From Thiomonas sp. (GTDB taxonomy: Bacteria; Pseudomonadota; Gammaproteobacteria; Burkholderiales; Burkholderiaceae_C): a DNA stretch of 6,269 bases. Location: the NCBI GenBank assembly GCA_028706735.1, contig JAQTVS010000168.1, positions 1-6,269 on the forward strand, read 5' to 3'. The notes beneath the pieces are model-generated. The model did not search any database. It had not been told where the DNA came from and was given only the letters and a program-made list of their open reading frames with translations. The position numbers and the translations under genes are program-made. Shown here piece after piece: positions 5,426 through 6,269 of this stretch (its first letter is position 1; each line of letters starts with the position of its first letter).

Positions 5426-6269
5426 ATGAGCGTTCGTCTTGAACACACTCCGCGTCTTCGCCCACTGGCGGCTCTTATCAGCGCTGCACTGATCCTGGGC
5501 GGCTGCGCTTCGCCGCAATCCAGTCGCCCGCTGATGCCCGACATCTCTTCGTTGCCGACCCGCTTCCCTACCAGTTCGGCATCTGCAGCTTTCGCACCCG
5601 CAGCCCCGGCCAGCAGCGCCAGTGCAGCTGAAAAAAAGGCCAGTGAAGACAAATCCAAGTCCTACCTCTATCCGGGTACCGGGCAATTTGTCAAACAACC
5701 CCCATCGGCCCCGCCTACCCACACCTCCACGGCCGAGGGCACCACCCTCAACCTCGAAGGTGCAGATATCCGCGAAGTCGCCCATGTCATTCTGGGCGAC
5801 ATCCTCAAGGTCAACTATGTAGTCGATCCCCGGGTGCAGGGCAACATCACCATTCGCACCAGCAGTCCCATCCCCAAAGATGCGCTCGTGGCTACGCTCG
5901 ATACCGCCCTGCGCATGAACGGCGCCGCGCTGGTGCACGACCCGCGTGAAAACCTCTACAAAGTGGTGCCCCTCTCGGTGGCCATCAAAGGCTCTGTAGA
6001 TCCGCAGGTAGGCGGGGCCAACATACCGCTGCGCCCCGGCTTCAGCGTGCTGGCCGTGCCGCTCAAATACATCGGCGCGGCCGACATGGCCAAAATTCTG
6101 CAGCCTCTCACGCCCGATGGCGGCATTGTGCGCATCGACCCCGTGCGCAACCTGCTCATACTGGCCGGAGGGCAGGGCGAACTTCGCCACATGCTCGACA
6201 CCATCGACATGTTCGATGTCGACTGGATGGCCGGCATGTCGGTGGGCATCTACAAACTCGCCAATATGG
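5426..6269 (+). CDS. gspD: Outer-membrane secretin GspD, lipoprotein type (3' partial)
   Basis: The frame runs open to the window end; 281 residues are visible. The N-terminus is a lipoprotein signal: basic residues, a hydrophobic core (about 14-23) and the lipobox L-G-G-C with Cys27, followed by Ala. A low-complexity Ala/Ser/Pro and Lys/Glu linker fills about 28-104. The N0 domain follows (about 105-182), with L-N-L-E-G-A-D-I-R-E-V (108-118), N-Y-V-V-D-P-R-V-Q-G-N-I (130-141) and a Y-K-V-V-P strand. The first N1 repeat (about 203-268) has VLAVPLKYIGAADMAKILQP and NLLILAGG. These are the hallmarks of GspD, whose missing C-terminus should hold the N2-N3 and pore domains. GspD forms the multimeric outer-membrane channel through which exoproteins leave. 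A lipid-anchored secretin is known for XpsD and HxcQ. Its place after 'N' matches the xps gene order. It has its own leader, so its expression may be set apart from gspH-N. Confidence 0.93.
   Translation, partial: MSVRLEHTPRLRPLAALISAALILGGCASPQSSRPLMPDISSLPTRFPTSSASAAFAPAAPASSASAAEKKASEDKSKSYLYPGTGQFVKQPPSAPPTHTSTAEGTTLNLEGADIREVAHVILGDILKVNYVVDPRVQGNITIRTSSPIPKDALVATLDTALRMNGAALVHDPRENLYKVVPLSVAIKGSVDPQVGGANIPLRPGFSVLAVPLKYIGAADMAKILQPLTPDGGIVRIDPVRNLLILAGGQGELRHMLDTIDMFDVDWMAGMSVGIYKLANM

Noticed and set aside
5407..5442. Mini-ORF of 11 codons (MKDCTKYERSS) overlapping the gspD start
   Set aside because: It could act as an upstream regulatory ORF, but AAGGA lies inside it and not before it, so it has no ribosome binding site, and such short frames are common by chance.
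5375..6190. Minus-strand open frame of 271 codons opposite gspD
   Set aside because: The + strand frame encodes clear secretin N0 and N1 domains. The reverse frame is rich in Gly, His and Arg with no family-like motif, so it is a shadow.
1..6269. CRISPR arrays, insertion sequences, tRNA or rRNA genes
   Set aside because: I saw no regularly spaced direct repeats, transposase-like frames, terminal inverted repeats with target duplications, or RNA gene signatures. The window is nearly filled by the T2SS genes.

Overview
The window lies inside a type II secretion system (T2SS, general secretory pathway) gene cluster. All recognisable genes are on the + strand, in the order gspH (5' end cut off), gspI, gspJ, gspK, gspL, gspM, gspN/C-like and gspD (3' end cut off). 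The high GC content, the Ala/Pro-rich proteins, the PilN-like GspL and subtype-b GspM, and the lipoprotein secretin placed after 'N' suggest a proteobacterium, probably a betaproteobacterium of the Burkholderiales type. That assignment is inference from protein style, not from a marker gene. The order H-I-J-K-L-M-N-D is the one I know from the Xanthomonas xps cluster. gspG, gspE and gspF are not in the window and probably lie just outside it.

Layout. Positions 2-2469 encode four pseudopilins: H, I and J (minor pseudopilins) and K (the large tip pseudopilin). They are packed with overlapping stop/start codons. A gap of 57-126 bp, depending on the gspL start, precedes gspL. gspL, gspM and gspN (2596-5167) encode the inner-membrane assembly platform and are again joined by ATGA overlaps. 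A non-coding stretch of about 258 bp (5168-5425) follows. It holds a weak terminator-like hairpin, a weak -10-like hexamer and a cluster of nested inverted repeats. gspD then starts at 5426 and runs off the end.

How the parts work together (known from the T2SS family). GspH-I-J-K form the tip of a periplasmic pseudopilus made mainly of GspG. GspL and GspM connect the cytoplasmic GspE ATPase to pseudopilus assembly. The N/C-like protein links this platform to the outer-membrane secretin GspD, through which folded exoproteins leave. Here GspD carries its own lipobox, so it may reach the outer membrane as a lipoprotein.

This is a recognisable T2SS operon, not a new system. The points most worth a second look are a Gly in place of the conserved Glu+5 in GspH, the structured-looking gspD leader, the PDZ-less N/C-like protein, and the disordered Ala/Pro tracts in three periplasm-facing components.
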